DNA of 64,000 nucleotides from Draconibacterium aestuarii (GCA_026671195.1 JAPOHD010000010.1:109034-173033); one strand, 5' to 3'. Positions 1 through 9,899 are shown, counted from the stretch's first letter. Notes: generated by a model not told the origin, from the letters alone. Program-made: numbers and translations.

Positions 1-409
1 AATAAATGATTTGATTGACAAGTACAATCCACAGGGGCAGAACTTCTTATTGGTTCTTGGAAATCTGGCGGACAACTCCATCGAAAACAGGCTTTCGCAA
101 ACAAACGTGGTAAGCAGAATAAATGTTTACAACACAGTAAAACCAGCCAAAGCTGATCAAAAAATATTGGACCTTGTAGCAAACGACAACTACGATCTGA
201 TCATTTTTACAAGTCCTTCCACGTTCAATAATTTCTGCTATTTTTACGGAACCGCGAATATTTCGAGATTAAAAATTGCCAGCATTGGCACAACAACTAC
301 ATCGGCCATTAAGGCAACTGGAGTTAGTCCTTTAATTACAGCTAATAAATCGAATGCCGGGGGACTTTACACATCAATTATTAATTATTACCAATCAGAA
401 CAAAAATAG
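1..409 (+). CDS. hemD: Uroporphyrinogen-III synthase, C-terminal part (5' end outside window)
   Basis: The frame is open from the first bases of the window, so this is the 3' part of a gene that starts upstream; a TTG at 11 should not be taken as the start. The visible ~135 residues show the second half of a HemD fold: an IVYNTV-type strand (here RINVYNTVKPA), then DLIIFTSPSTFNNF, then IASIGTTTTSAIKATG, the usual pattern of uroporphyrinogen-III synthases. The enzyme closes hydroxymethylbilane to uroporphyrinogen III with inversion of ring D, in the cytoplasm. The call is supported by position: hemB follows after 20 bases, then hemL and hemE. HemD is poorly conserved, so the operon adds much of the confidence. 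Confidence 0.85.
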   Translation, partial: INDLIDKYNPQGQNFLLVLGNLADNSIENRLSQTNVVSRINVYNTVKPAKADQKILDLVANDNYDLIIFTSPSTFNNFCYFYGTANISRLKIASIGTTTTSAIKATGVSPLITANKSNAGGLYTSIINYYQSEQK

Positions 410-429
410 AACAATAAAATAGCACAGAT

Positions 430-1410
430 ATGATATTTCCGGAAACAAGATTAAGAAGATTAAGATACAATACAGTATTACGCAACATGGTAACCGAGAC
501 CAAATTATCGGTTGATGATCTGGTTATGCCACTTTTTGTTTGTGCCGGCACCAACGTCAGAAATCCAATCAGTTCAATGCCCGGTAACTATCAATTGTCG
601 GTTGAGAACCTTGTGGAAGAATGCAAAAAGGTTTATGAATCAGGAGTTAAAGCGGTTCTGTTATTCGGCATCCCGGCAGAGAAAGACGAAGACGGAACGG
701 TAGCCTGTCAACACAACGGGATTGTGCAGCAAGCTATTCGTGCCATAAAGGCTGAAATTGCCGATATGTATATTATTGCCGATGTATGCAATTGTGAATA
801 CACCACACACGGACATTGCGGAACGATTATAGACGGCGACGTTGACAACGACAGTACACTGGAAACACTGGCTGCACAATCTGTTTCGCTGGCAGAAGCG
901 GGCGCCGACATGATTGCCCCCAGCGATATGATGGACGGACGAGTAGGAAGAATCAGGGAAGCACTGGATGAGAATAAATTTGAGAAAATTCCGATTATGG
1001 CTTACTCCGCAAAATATGCTTCCGGTTTTTACGGCCCGTTCAGAGAAGCTGCCGAGAGTGCTCCCAAATTCGGAAACCGGTCGACTTACCAAATGAATCC
1101 GGCCAACTCTGACGAGGCGCTTCGTGAAGTAGAACTCGACATTGCAGAAGGTGCAGATATTGTAATGGTTAAACCTGCCCTTTCGTACCTCGATGTGATT
1201 TACCGGGTAAAAACCGAATTTCGGATGCCCACAGCCGCCTACAATGTGAGTGGTGAATTTTCGATGTTAAAAGCAGCCGAAGAAAGAGACTGGATCGACG
1301 GTGCGCGGGTAATGATGGAAATCCTGACATCGATAAAAAGAGCCGGAGCCGACATTATTATTACCTACTCAGCAGTTGATGCGGCTAATATTTTAAACGG
1401 AATTAAGTAG
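430..1410 (+). CDS. hemB: Porphobilinogen synthase (delta-aminolevulinate dehydratase)
   Basis: Condenses two 5-aminolevulinates to porphobilinogen. The 326-residue length is normal. The Schiff-base lysines are visible: K195 in [14 protein letters not shown] and K248 in IVMVKPA. The metal site [13 protein letters not shown] carries C120, C122 and C130, the three-cysteine arrangement of zinc-dependent enzymes rather than the Asp-rich magnesium type. The gene lies 20 bases after hemD and 7 bases before hemL, so co-transcription is likely. Confidence 0.98.
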   Translation: MIFPETRLRRLRYNTVLRNMVTETKLSVDDLVMPLFVCAGTNVRNPISSMPGNYQLSVENLVEECKKVYESGVKAVLLFGIPAEKDEDGTVACQHNGIVQQAIRAIKAEIADMYIIADVCNCEYTTHGHCGTIIDGDVDNDSTLETLAAQSVSLAEAGADMIAPSDMMDGRVGRIREALDENKFEKIPIMAYSAKYASGFYGPFREAAESAPKFGNRSTYQMNPANSDEALREVELDIAEGADIVMVKPALSYLDVIYRVKTEFRMPTAAYNVSGEFSMLKAAEERDWIDGARVMMEILTSIKRAGADIIITYSAVDAANILNGIK

Positions 1411-1417
1411 ATTAAAC

Positions 1418-2710
1418 ATGCAGTTTTCAAAAAGTATAGAAGCTTTTCAACAAGCTCAAAAATCAATACCCGGAGGAGTGAACTCTCCTGTTCGGGCTTT
1501 TAAAAGTGTAAAATTAAATCCAGTTTTTATTGAAAGCGCCAAAGGAGCGACCATCGTCGATATCGATGGGAATACATATACCGATTTTGTTGCATCGTGG
1601 GGACCACTGATTTTTGGGCACGCACACGAAAAGATTGTTGCTGCAATAAATGACGCAGCACAAAAAGGTACAAGTTATGGTGCACCAACAACCTCCGAAA
1701 CGGAAATGGCCGAATTGATTGTTGAGATGGTGCCATCAGTTGAAAAAGTAAGAATGGTAAACTCGGGCACGGAAGCAACAATGAGTGCAATCCGTTTGGC
1801 ACGAGGTTACACAGGCCGCGAAAAGATATTAAAGTTTGTAGGTAATTACCACGGACATGGCGATAGTTTTCTCATAAAAGCAGGCTCGGGAGCAATCACT
1901 TTGGGTTTACCCGATAGTCCTGGAGTAACAGCCGGAAATGCAAAAGACACACTGCTGGCCAATTACAACGATCTTTATTCAGTAGAAAAGATATTTGAAG
2001 AAGAGAGGCAAAATATTGCAGCAATAATTGTTGAACCGGTTGCCGGAAACATGGGTGTTGTTGTACCTGAAAAAGGATTTCTGCAGGGACTTCGTGAAAT
2101 TGCAACAAAAAACGGTTCACTTCTCATTTTTGATGAAGTAATTACAGGTTTCCGCCTGGCAAAAGGGGGCGCACAGGAATATTTTGGCGTGATGCCTGAT
2201 ATCACCACTTTGGGGAAAATTATTGGTGGTGGGTTACCGGTTGGCGCTTATGGTGGCCGTAAAGAAATTATGGATCAGCTGGCTCCAGTCGGACCGGTTT
2301 ACCAGGCCGGAACTTTATCCGGAAATCCACTTGCCATGGCTGCCGGAAGTACCATGCTAAAGTTAATTCTAAACACTCCGGACTTTTATTCGGAACTGGA
2401 AAGAAAAGCAAAAAAATTGCATAAAGGAATATTAAGCAACCTCGAAACAACCGGAATAAATGGTGTTGTAAATAGGGTTGGATCGATGATGACACTATTT
2501 TTTACAAACGAAGAAAAAGTGAGCTCATTTGATGAAGCAATGAATTCGAACACCGATCGATATGCAGAATACTTTAAACTTTCGCTTGAAAGCGGCATTT
2601 ACATTGCACCATCGCAGTTCGAATGTTTGTTTGTTTCGTACGCACACACCGACGAAGATATTGACAACATAATTGCTGCAAATTTAAAAGCATTAAAAAA
2701 ACTAAGCTGA
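1418..2710 (+). CDS. hemL: Glutamate-1-semialdehyde 2,1-aminomutase
   Basis: PLP enzyme that converts glutamate-1-semialdehyde to 5-aminolevulinate, so the organism uses the C5 pathway from glutamyl-tRNA. The protein has 430 residues, as usual. Visible landmarks are [13 protein letters not shown] near the N-terminus, [18 protein letters not shown] around 113-130, the PLP Asp in [12 protein letters not shown], and the Schiff-base lysine K267 in [18 protein letters not shown]. It sits between hemB and hemE with gaps of 7 and 11 bases. The glutamyl-tRNA reductase (hemA) expected for this route is not in the window. Confidence 0.98.
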   Translation: MQFSKSIEAFQQAQKSIPGGVNSPVRAFKSVKLNPVFIESAKGATIVDIDGNTYTDFVASWGPLIFGHAHEKIVAAINDAAQKGTSYGAPTTSETEMAELIVEMVPSVEKVRMVNSGTEATMSAIRLARGYTGREKILKFVGNYHGHGDSFLIKAGSGAITLGLPDSPGVTAGNAKDTLLANYNDLYSVEKIFEEERQNIAAIIVEPVAGNMGVVVPEKGFLQGLREIATKNGSLLIFDEVITGFRLAKGGAQEYFGVMPDITTLGKIIGGGLPVGAYGGRKEIMDQLAPVGPVYQAGTLSGNPLAMAAGSTMLKLILNTPDFYSELERKAKKLHKGILSNLETTGINGVVNRVGSMMTLFFTNEEKVSSFDEAMNSNTDRYAEYFKLSLESGIYIAPSQFECLFVSYAHTDEDIDNIIAANLKALKKLS

Positions 2711-2721
2711 ATCTGAAATAC

Positions 2722-3753
2722 ATGGAAAAGGGAATTTTTGTAAGAACACTTGAGGGAGAAAAAACGGAACGGCCACCGGTGTGGTTTATGCGTCAGGCAG
2801 GAAGAGTATTACCATCGTATCTGGAAATGCGCAAAGACTATAGTTTTAAAGAACTGATGCGCGATCCGGAACTGGCGGCAAAAGTTACATTACTCCCTAT
2901 TTATGATCTGGGAGTGGATGCAGCGATCCTCTTTTCCGACATACTTGTTATTCCTGAAGCACTTGGAATGGATCTGGCATTTACCGATTCGGGGCCTCGT
3001 TTCACCACTGCTCTGAAAGATCTACCGAATCCGGTAAAATCCTTGAATGCCGATGCATCGAAACTGGAGTACATTTATGATGCGATCGACAAAATACAGG
3101 AAACAAAACCTGCCGACATTCCGCTTATCGGATTTTGCGGCGCACCGTTTACTACACTGTGCTACATGGTTCAGGGTTTAGGTACCAATCACACTTTTCC
3201 CGATGCGGTTTCGTTGCTGTACAAAGATAAAAAACTGGCAAAACAACTGTTAGGTGCCATTACCGATCTTTCGATAGAATACGCTTTAAACCAGGTAAAA
3301 CACGGCATTTCAGCTTTTCAGATATTTGAAACCCATGCGGGACTGATTCCATCGGATTTATACATGAAATTGATTATGCCTTTTGTTCGAAAAATTTCTG
3401 CTGCCGTAATGAATGCAGGCGTCCCAACCATATTTTTACCCAAAGGTTTGGGAGTAGGATTAACACAGCTGCAACCCGGCGATGCCGATATTATAAGCAT
3501 CGATTGGCAGGTGCCAATTAAAGAAGCGCGAAAAATGGTTCCCAAAGAAATGGGACTTCAAGGAAATTTAGATCCACGAATTCTACTGGCCGATCAAAAT
3601 GTTATCGAAAACAAACTGGAAGAATACCTTTCGTTTGGAGCAGAAGAAAGCAACTGGATTTTTAACGTCGGGCATGGATTTATTCCCGGTATTCCGGTTG
3701 AAAATGCCAAATTTGTAGTCGACTGGATTAAAAAAGCAAACTGGAACAGATAA
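2722..3753 (+). CDS. hemE: Uroporphyrinogen decarboxylase
   Basis: Decarboxylates the four acetate side chains of uroporphyrinogen III to give coproporphyrinogen III, the first step committed to heme. The 343-residue length fits. The signature PPVWFMRQAGRVLPSY is at about 18-33, followed by the catalytic-Asp region AILFSDILVIPEALGMDL. GFCGAPFTTLCYMV and the C-terminal NVGHGFIPGIPVEN also match the family. The gene is in the hem operon, 11 bases after hemL and 3 bases before the next membrane-protein gene. Confidence 0.98.
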   Translation: MEKGIFVRTLEGEKTERPPVWFMRQAGRVLPSYLEMRKDYSFKELMRDPELAAKVTLLPIYDLGVDAAILFSDILVIPEALGMDLAFTDSGPRFTTALKDLPNPVKSLNADASKLEYIYDAIDKIQETKPADIPLIGFCGAPFTTLCYMVQGLGTNHTFPDAVSLLYKDKKLAKQLLGAITDLSIEYALNQVKHGISAFQIFETHAGLIPSDLYMKLIMPFVRKISAAVMNAGVPTIFLPKGLGVGLTQLQPGDADIISIDWQVPIKEARKMVPKEMGLQGNLDPRILLADQNVIENKLEEYLSFGAEESNWIFNVGHGFIPGIPVENAKFVVDWIKKANWNR

Positions 3754-3756
3754 AAT

Positions 3757-4215
3757 ATGACAACAATTCTTACCGAAATATTCTCACACGATACTGTAAA
3801 AATAGTTCACTACCTTATTAGTGTTTCATTTCTCTTCTTTGCAGTATTACTTGTTGTGAGATCGGTAAGAGGCATTTCCAAAAGAGTACCTTACAAGGCT
3901 TTCGACAAATTTCTGGCAGTGGCTTTTATCGTTGCATTGTATCTACAGTTAATTCTCGGTCTGTTTCTGTTTACAAATCTTGGCACAGGTCTCGACTTTC
4001 ATTATATGCCAAACGAAGGCAGCGATATGGTATCGAAAAGATTGTGGCCGGTTGAACACATTGTATTGATGTTGTTTGCACTTTTTATTGCCAACCTGGG
4101 TTTAATTTTTTCTTTTCAAACCCGGGAAAGTCAAAGCCGGTTCAAAAAAATATTAATCTACTACACAATTGCAATTGCTCTTATTGCCTTTTCGTTGATA
4201 TCCGTTTACGCGTAA
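3757..4215 (+). CDS. Four-helix membrane protein of the heme operon, function unknown
   Basis: A 152-residue protein with four predicted membrane helices, roughly 16-36, 48-70, 95-118 and 128-150. It starts 3 bases after hemE and is surely in the same transcript. Histidines lie at the start of helix 1 (VHYLIS), in the loop after helix 2 (DFHYMP) and near helix 3 (PVEHIVLM). That pattern, and the resemblance to small Bacteroidota proteins loosely annotated cytochrome b-like, suggests a heme- or quinone-linked role. No catalytic signature identifies it, and it does not resemble the protoporphyrinogen oxidase HemJ closely enough for me to call it that. Confidence 0.75.
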   Translation: MTTILTEIFSHDTVKIVHYLISVSFLFFAVLLVVRSVRGISKRVPYKAFDKFLAVAFIVALYLQLILGLFLFTNLGTGLDFHYMPNEGSDMVSKRLWPVEHIVLMLFALFIANLGLIFSFQTRESQSRFKKILIYYTIAIALIAFSLISVYA

Positions 4216-4239
4216 AACTCATCACCCTCGATTAACTCT

Positions 4240-4965
4240 TTACTCTTCCTTTCTCAGATAAATTAATGCGGGTGTTTTAATCGGACTTTCATCGTTTAGC
4301 TGAACCATCTCCTGAAGATTCCCCTGGTATAATTTTGAATCGCTGCGCCCCGAACGCGACACAATGGTAGTATGAATAGTTTCCCTGTGAATGGAATCAA
4401 GCGCCTCATAAATTTCTTCGAGTACCTTTGTTCCCATATAAATAACCGCTGTTCCCCTGTTCTCAACAATACTCAGCAATTGATTCACGCTTAAAAGTTT
4501 TCCCATCACATCGCGTCCCGAAAGCAGGTGCAGCGAATTACTCCCGCGGCGATCGGTTAACGAAATACCAAATTCGGCCGATGCAGCATTAAAAGCCGAA
4601 ATTCCCGGAACAAGTTCAAAAGGAATGTTGTGCTCCTTCAAAAAAGAAGTTTCCTCGGCCCCCCGGCTAAAAATCATCGGATCGCCGGATTTAACACGCA
4701 CAACCACCTTTCCCAATTGCGCATGTTTCAATAATTTTTTATGAATTGAGTTTTGCCGCTCAGTAACATCAATACCGTCTCCGGCCCGTTTACCAACAAA
4801 AATATGCTCAGCACTTTCCGGAAAGAGCTCCCGAACATCCCTCGAAATCAAAGCATCGTATAAAATTACATCGGCTTGTTTTATACAGTTAAATGCTTTT
4901 ACTGTTAACAGATCCGCCGGTCCGGGCCCCGCTCCTACAATGTATACTTTTCCTGTGTTTTCCAT
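4240..4965 (-). CDS. cobA: Uroporphyrinogen-III C-methyltransferase
   Basis: SAM-dependent enzyme that methylates uroporphyrinogen III at C2 and C7 to give precorrin-2, the entry to siroheme. The 241-residue protein is the stand-alone form, not the CysG fusion. It has the family landmarks VYIVGAGPGPADLLTVKA at the N-terminus, VVRVKSGDPMIFSRGAEE near the middle and ELVPGISAFNAASAEFGI after it. It is the last gene of the minus-strand sulfite/siroheme block and ends only 24 bases from the converging heme operon. The next upstream gene ends 6 bases before its start. The family is also called SUMT or SirA. Confidence 0.96.
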   Translation of the reverse strand: MENTGKVYIVGAGPGPADLLTVKAFNCIKQADVILYDALISRDVRELFPESAEHIFVGKRAGDGIDVTERQNSIHKKLLKHAQLGKVVVRVKSGDPMIFSRGAEETSFLKEHNIPFELVPGISAFNAASAEFGISLTDRRGSNSLHLLSGRDVMGKLLSVNQLLSIVENRGTAVIYMGTKVLEEIYEALDSIHRETIHTTIVSRSGRSDSKLYQGNLQEMVQLNDESPIKTPALIYLRKEE

Positions 4966-4971
4966 TTCCTA

Positions 4972-5811
4972 CTAAATTCGGTAAGCCCACTCTTCCACCT
5001 CTTTTAAATAATCCATCGGACTTTGATATTTAAATTTATAGTCCAATGCATTTATCAATTTATCGCTGTTTACGATCTTATAATTCTCCTTCGTATTCGA
5101 AAAAACCGGGGCTGGCAATTCACTTATTTTAGCTGCTTTGCTGTAAAATTCTCGTTTAACAGGATGTTCCGGACTGGATGCATTAAAGGTTTCTCCCCAA
5201 ATATCCTTTTCAATAATTTGAGTAATAATCCCCACACAATCATCTCTGTGAATCAGGTTCACCGGAGTTTCTCCAGCAACCTCCGATTTATATATCAGAA
5301 ATTTTACCGGATTTCTGTCGTAACCAATCAAACCGCCAAAACGAATAACTGTGGTTTTAAATTTCGGATTGTGGGTTAACACCTTTTCGGCCTTAATCAA
5401 GGCACGTCCGCTTTGTTTCTCAGGACTTCCTTCATCGCCTTCCCTCACTTCTTTATTTTGGGATTCGTAAACCGACGAAGATGAAATAAAAAGTACTTTA
5501 GAAATACCTATTTCTTCGGCCTTTTGTGCAATCTGATTTACTTTTTGCGGATAAGACTCTTCTACACAATCGGTTCTGGTAGGCGGAATTGAGACAATTA
5601 ATACATCAGTACTAAAAAAACTGTTGTAGTCCACTTCCACTCCCTTTGGTTTTACTTTTACATAAAAGGTACTTATTCCGGTCATCTCCAAATCATTGCA
5701 ACTCTTGGTCGAACTGGTTGATCCTTTTACGTTCCATCCTTTGCGTAGCAAGGATTTGCCAAGGGCAGTACCCAGCCATCCACATCCTAATATTGAAACA
5801 GTTGTACTCAT
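4972..5811 (-). CDS. NAD(P)-binding SDR/epimerase-family protein (YeeZ-like) in the siroheme operon
   Basis: A 279-residue Rossmann-fold protein. The N-terminal nucleotide motif is VSILGCGWLGTALGKSLL, of the GxGxxG type but with the GCGWLG sequence typical of YeeZ-like atypical SDRs. VLFISSSSVYES follows, with the usual Ser and Tyr of extended SDRs, but the YxxxK is not obvious. VIRFGGLIGYDRNP and NLIHRDDCVGII also match extended SDRs. It lies between cysI and cobA with gaps of 67 and 6 bases, so it is probably co-transcribed with siroheme synthesis. Its substrate is unknown; the context suggests sulfur or tetrapyrrole metabolism, which is inference only. Confidence 0.8.
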   Translation of the reverse strand: MSTTVSILGCGWLGTALGKSLLRKGWNVKGSTSSTKSCNDLEMTGISTFYVKVKPKGVEVDYNSFFSTDVLIVSIPPTRTDCVEESYPQKVNQIAQKAEEIGISKVLFISSSSVYESQNKEVREGDEGSPEKQSGRALIKAEKVLTHNPKFKTTVIRFGGLIGYDRNPVKFLIYKSEVAGETPVNLIHRDDCVGIITQIIEKDIWGETFNASSPEHPVKREFYSKAAKISELPAPVFSNTKENYKIVNSDKLINALDYKFKYQSPMDYLKEVEEWAYRI

Positions 5812-5878
5812 GATTGTATGTATTTATTGTTTTTTGAATTTAATTTCACCTACTTTTTTAATAGGCAACAGCAGGATT

Positions 5879-7579
5879 TTAGTGCTTAAAATCTTTCCCC
5901 TCTTTAATTTCCTTCACATATTCTTTACGAATCACAAAATCGCCAAAGTGCTCTCCTTCGGATCTGTTCGCTGCAAAATCTGCAATTAGCATTCGTACCT
6001 CTTTCAGAATCTCTTCTTCCGGAATGGTTTCGCGGTACAGCGTATTCAACCGTGTTCCTTCAAAACTTCCACCCAGGTACAAATTATAATACCCCGGAGA
6101 TTTTCCGATCAAGCCGATTTCTGCCAGGTAAGGTCGTCCGCAACCATTGGGACAACCGGTCATTCGAATTACTATTTCTTCTTTAAAGAGGTTAAAGTCA
6201 TTAAGAATGAGTTCAACTTTTGATATCAGGGTAGGTAAATAGCGCTCGGCCTCGGCAAATGCCAACGGACAAGTTGGTAGTGCCACACAGGCAATTGAGT
6301 TTTTACGCAGTCCGGACAGTTCAGATGGTGCGACTCCATTTTTTTTCAAAATCGTGTCCACCTTCTTTTTCACCTTTTCGGAAACGCTACTCACAATAAG
6401 GTTCTGGTTTCCGGTAAGAATAAAATCGCCGTCACTAATTTTGGCAATTTCGCGCAAAGCGGTTTTAATGTTTTGCTTGCCGTCATCTTTAACACGCCCA
6501 CCTTCAACAAAATACGTCAAATGCCATTTTTCGTCCGTTCCTTTTTTCCAGCCAAAATCATCACCATTCCGTTCGAACTTAAATGCTCTTGCCGGCTCGA
6601 GTTTGTATCCCAAACGCTGCTCCACCTCGCTTGTAAAAACCTCAACACCCATTCTGTCGATGGTATATTTAAGGCGTGCCTGTTTGCGATTTTTACGATT
6701 CCCGTTGTCCCGTTGTGTCAGAAGCACTTTTTCGGCTACATCAACAACTTGCCCGGGCGTACAAAAACCAATTACTGTTCCAGTTCGCGGATAGGTTCCA
6801 GACATTCCAAAAGTAGAGCCAAAACCGCCACCAACCGACACGTTGTATCCCACAATTTTAGCGTTTTCAATAATTGCAATAAATCCTAAGTCCTGCGAAA
6901 AAACATCTGAGTCGTTATTGGGCGGAATTACAATTCCGATTTTAAATTTACGAGGTAAATACCGGTCGCCATACAATGGCTCCACATCGGTTTTGCTATC
7001 GGCAATTAGCTTTTTATCAAGCCAGATTTCATGATAAGCAGTGGTGTTCGGTAATAAATGCTCACTCACTTTCTGTGCCAGATCAATCACCTCCGAATGG
7101 AACGCCGACTCCGCAGGATTAGCATGACACATCACATTTCGGTTCACATCGCCACACGCCGCAATGGTATCCATCAAACTATCATTCATTTCCTGAATGG
7201 TCTTTTTCAGGTTCTTTTTTAGAACACCATGCAACTGAAAGGTTTGACGAGTAGTTAGTTTTAAGGTGTTATTGGCATATTTCTCTGCAAGCGCATCCAT
7301 TTTTAGCCATTGTTCCGGTGTAAACCGTCCACCTGGCATTCTTAAACGAATAAGAAACGAAAATGCCGGTTCCAGTTTTTGTTTTTTACGCTCTTTGTCT
7401 AAATCGCGGTCCCACTGCAAATACATGCCATGAAACTTTGAGATTTGGGTATCGCCGTCGGCAATTGCCCCGGTTATTGGATCGGCTAAACTTTCGACTA
7501 AAGTACCACGCAAATAATTGCTGTCGTACTTTAGTTTTTCCACTTCTGAAAGTTCCTTCCAGTTAATAGTATCGGTCAT
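5879..7579 (-). CDS. cysI: Assimilatory sulfite reductase, hemoprotein (beta) subunit
   Basis: Reduces sulfite to sulfide by six electrons using siroheme and a [4Fe-4S] cluster. The length (566) matches NADPH-dependent CysI (about 570). The four cluster/siroheme cysteines are present: C431 and C437 in CVALPTCPLAFAEAER, and C476 and C480 in MTGCPNGCGRPY. The first ferredoxin-like half contains LTTRQTFQLHGV, and NVMCHANP also fits. CysI rather than a ferredoxin-dependent enzyme is supported by the adjacent CysJ. Siroheme enzymes encoded on both sides in the same block would supply its cofactor. Confidence 0.96.
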   Translation of the reverse strand: MTDTINWKELSEVEKLKYDSNYLRGTLVESLADPITGAIADGDTQISKFHGMYLQWDRDLDKERKKQKLEPAFSFLIRLRMPGGRFTPEQWLKMDALAEKYANNTLKLTTRQTFQLHGVLKKNLKKTIQEMNDSLMDTIAACGDVNRNVMCHANPAESAFHSEVIDLAQKVSEHLLPNTTAYHEIWLDKKLIADSKTDVEPLYGDRYLPRKFKIGIVIPPNNDSDVFSQDLGFIAIIENAKIVGYNVSVGGGFGSTFGMSGTYPRTGTVIGFCTPGQVVDVAEKVLLTQRDNGNRKNRKQARLKYTIDRMGVEVFTSEVEQRLGYKLEPARAFKFERNGDDFGWKKGTDEKWHLTYFVEGGRVKDDGKQNIKTALREIAKISDGDFILTGNQNLIVSSVSEKVKKKVDTILKKNGVAPSELSGLRKNSIACVALPTCPLAFAEAERYLPTLISKVELILNDFNLFKEEIVIRMTGCPNGCGRPYLAEIGLIGKSPGYYNLYLGGSFEGTRLNTLYRETIPEEEILKEVRMLIADFAANRSEGEHFGDFVIRKEYVKEIKEGKDFKH

Positions 7580-7641
7580 AATTTTTCGGGTTATATTTTT
7601 ACAGGGTGCGCCTTTGGATGGTCAGTCCGCGCACCCATCAA

Positions 7642-9444
7642 CTAATAAACATCGGTTTGAAAACGTTTCTCACGTTTTAGATTTTTTACATATTTTTCGG
7701 CTTGTTCTTCTGTTACACCTCCCTGTGCTTGAATAATTTCCAGCAAGGTTTTATTTACGTCCTTTGCCATGTATTTCATATCGCCACACAAGTATAAATG
7801 AGCTCCATTTTCAATCCATTCAAATACCTCTTTCTGGTTCTCTTTTAATTTCTGTTGTACATAAACTTTCTCTTCCTGGTCGCGCGAGAATGCCACATCG
7901 AGTTTGGTCAAATGTTCCGACTTTAATAGCTTTTGCCATTCGGTCTGGTACAGAAAATCGGAATTAAAACGACGGTCGCCAAAAAACAACCACGACTCTC
8001 CTTTAATTCCAAGGCTTTCGCGATGCTGCATAAAAGCGCGGTAAGGAGCCACTCCGGTCCCAGCTCCAACCATGATTATTTTAGACCCGTTTGCCGGCAA
8101 CTTAAACGATGGATTTTTATCTATATAAATTGGCAACTGGTCGTCAACTTCAATTGAATCAGCAAGATGTGACGAGCACGCCCCGTTTCTTAAACGATCT
8201 TTTCGTTCGTAGCGCACAACCGAAACCGTTACATGCACCTCTTCTCCAACACTTTCCATACTCGATGAAATTGAATACAAACGCGGCGGAATGGGACGCA
8301 ATACTTCTGCAAGCTTATTGGCATTCCATTCAAAAGGAAAATCTTCAAGCAGATCAAGCACATCGTGTCCGTACAAATAATCGTCAGACAACTGATCATC
8401 GTTGATAATCTTTTCCAACGCAGGATTCTTTACTTTCTCCTGGTACTTTTTCAGCACATCAAAAGTCAGCGTTGTAATTTCCAAATGATGAGTCAGTGCT
8501 TCTTTAATACTTAACTCTTCTTCTTTTACATCTACTTTTTGTTCCGGATTAAAACCGGTTTTCTCAAGAATCTGCTCCACCAGCGATTCCGGATTTTTTG
8601 CAAAGACTCCCAGCGAATCTCCCGGCTCGTACTCCAGCCCCGAACCTTCAAGCGACAATTCTACATGGTACACTTCCTTATCCGAATCGCGCCCTGTAAT
8701 TTTCACTTTTTCGAGAACCGTGGCCATGTAAGGATTTGTTTTTGAAAACTCATCAAAAGCCAACGAACTTCCCTCCGAAACAGAATAGGCAGGAGTTACC
8801 GCTGATACCGGTGATTGTGTTGCCGACTGTGCCGCCGATAAACTAACCAGAAAATTGTTCATCCAGATTTCAGCATCCCTGTCGTAATCCACATCGCACT
8901 TTACCAACGAACAAACCGAATATGCACCTAAATCTTTTAAAGCCGAATAAATATCTTCACCGGTTTTACAAAAGTGTTTATAGGTTTTATCGCCCATGGC
9001 CAAAACCGAATAATTCAGATTCTCCAGTTGCGGAGCGCGTGTTCCGGTAACAAATTTGTAAAATTCTTCAGCCATGTCAGGCGGTTCTCCTTCGCCGTGT
9101 GTACTCACAATTATGGCTACATTTTCTTCTTCTTTAAGCTTTTTGTAGTTAAAATCGTACATGCTTAAAACCTGCGCATTGATATTCTTATTCGCAGCTT
9201 TTTCGGCTAGCTTTTCGGCCAGCCCTTCCGAATGTCCGGTTTCGGTACCATAAAGAATTGTAAGCTTTACCGAGCTTTCAAGCTGCGCTGCTGGTTGCGA
9301 AGGCACTGCTACATCCCCATCGGTAGCCAACCTTCCTTCGAGGTAGCCACTCAACCATAAAATCTGCTCTTTTGTTAATGCGGGCAACAGCTGATTTAAA
9401 GTTGTTAACTGCTGCTCGTTAAATGGATTTGTTTTCAAACTCAT
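7642..9444 (-). CDS. cysJ: Assimilatory sulfite reductase, flavoprotein (alpha) subunit
   Basis: Diflavin reductase passing electrons from NADPH through FAD and FMN to CysI. The 600-residue length equals the enterobacterial protein. The order of domains is a short N-terminal segment, flavodoxin from about 62 (TILYGTETGHSEGLAEKLA), a linker, an FAD domain with PPRLYSISSS, and an NADPH domain with MVGAGTGVAPYRAFMQ, ending in KREKRFQTDVY with the aromatic C-terminal residue typical of the family. It is 8 bases from the precorrin-2 dehydrogenase upstream and 62 bases from cysI downstream. Confidence 0.96.
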   Translation of the reverse strand: MSLKTNPFNEQQLTTLNQLLPALTKEQILWLSGYLEGRLATDGDVAVPSQPAAQLESSVKLTILYGTETGHSEGLAEKLAEKAANKNINAQVLSMYDFNYKKLKEEENVAIIVSTHGEGEPPDMAEEFYKFVTGTRAPQLENLNYSVLAMGDKTYKHFCKTGEDIYSALKDLGAYSVCSLVKCDVDYDRDAEIWMNNFLVSLSAAQSATQSPVSAVTPAYSVSEGSSLAFDEFSKTNPYMATVLEKVKITGRDSDKEVYHVELSLEGSGLEYEPGDSLGVFAKNPESLVEQILEKTGFNPEQKVDVKEEELSIKEALTHHLEITTLTFDVLKKYQEKVKNPALEKIINDDQLSDDYLYGHDVLDLLEDFPFEWNANKLAEVLRPIPPRLYSISSSMESVGEEVHVTVSVVRYERKDRLRNGACSSHLADSIEVDDQLPIYIDKNPSFKLPANGSKIIMVGAGTGVAPYRAFMQHRESLGIKGESWLFFGDRRFNSDFLYQTEWQKLLKSEHLTKLDVAFSRDQEEKVYVQQKLKENQKEVFEWIENGAHLYLCGDMKYMAKDVNKTLLEIIQAQGGVTEEQAEKYVKNLKREKRFQTDVY

Positions 9445-9452
9445 TTTGTAAT

Positions 9453-9899
9453 TTAATTTATCTGTAATTTGTCTTTAATCAGGTTTCTAATTCGAATCGA
9501 TTCATATACATTTTCGCCATTCGATGCTACCGCAATTGTTATATTGCCTTGTTTGTGTATGGCCGGCGATACAAACTGACAGAGGTCAGGTTTGTCGTGA
9601 ATATTTACCAAAACTCCGGCTTTGTTACAATCCTTTACTATTTGTTTGTCCAGCTCATCGTTGTTTAAACAGGAATAAAGCATCAGGTACTTTTTAAGGT
9701 ACTTTTTATGATACGCCACTTCGTAAAACTTCACCCCACTATTTTTAATTTCATCGCAAACTTTTAAAGCCAGTACCTCAACTTCAGCATCAAATCGCTG
9801 AAGTATTTTAAGCTTTTTAAAAGCATCCTGCCCCCCGCCAACAATCAGTATTTTCTGGTCCGCAATATTTATCGATATGGGTAAAAAATTCTTTTTCAT
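9453..9899 (-). CDS. Precorrin-2 dehydrogenase, short form (Met8/SirC N-terminal domain)
   Basis: Expected to oxidise precorrin-2 to sirohydrochlorin with NAD+. The first 100 residues are the Rossmann domain: PISINIADQKILIVGGGQDAFKK, then a strand/helix set ending at LVNIHDKPDLCQFVSPAI. NITIAVASNGENVYESIRIRNLI is the start of the central domain. At 148 residues it is shorter than Met8p/SirC proteins of about 200 and lacks most of their C-terminal dimerisation part. No separate sirohydrochlorin ferrochelatase (CbiX/SirB) is in the window, so how iron is inserted is open. Dehydrogenase activity itself is well supported by family and context. Confidence 0.88.
   Translation of the reverse strand: MKKNFLPISINIADQKILIVGGGQDAFKKLKILQRFDAEVEVLALKVCDEIKNSGVKFYEVAYHKKYLKKYLMLYSCLNNDELDKQIVKDCNKAGVLVNIHDKPDLCQFVSPAIHKQGNITIAVASNGENVYESIRIRNLIKDKLQIN

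Noticed and set aside
661..1092. Long antisense ORF over hemB
   Set aside because: A shadow of hemB codon use; no start context or homology.
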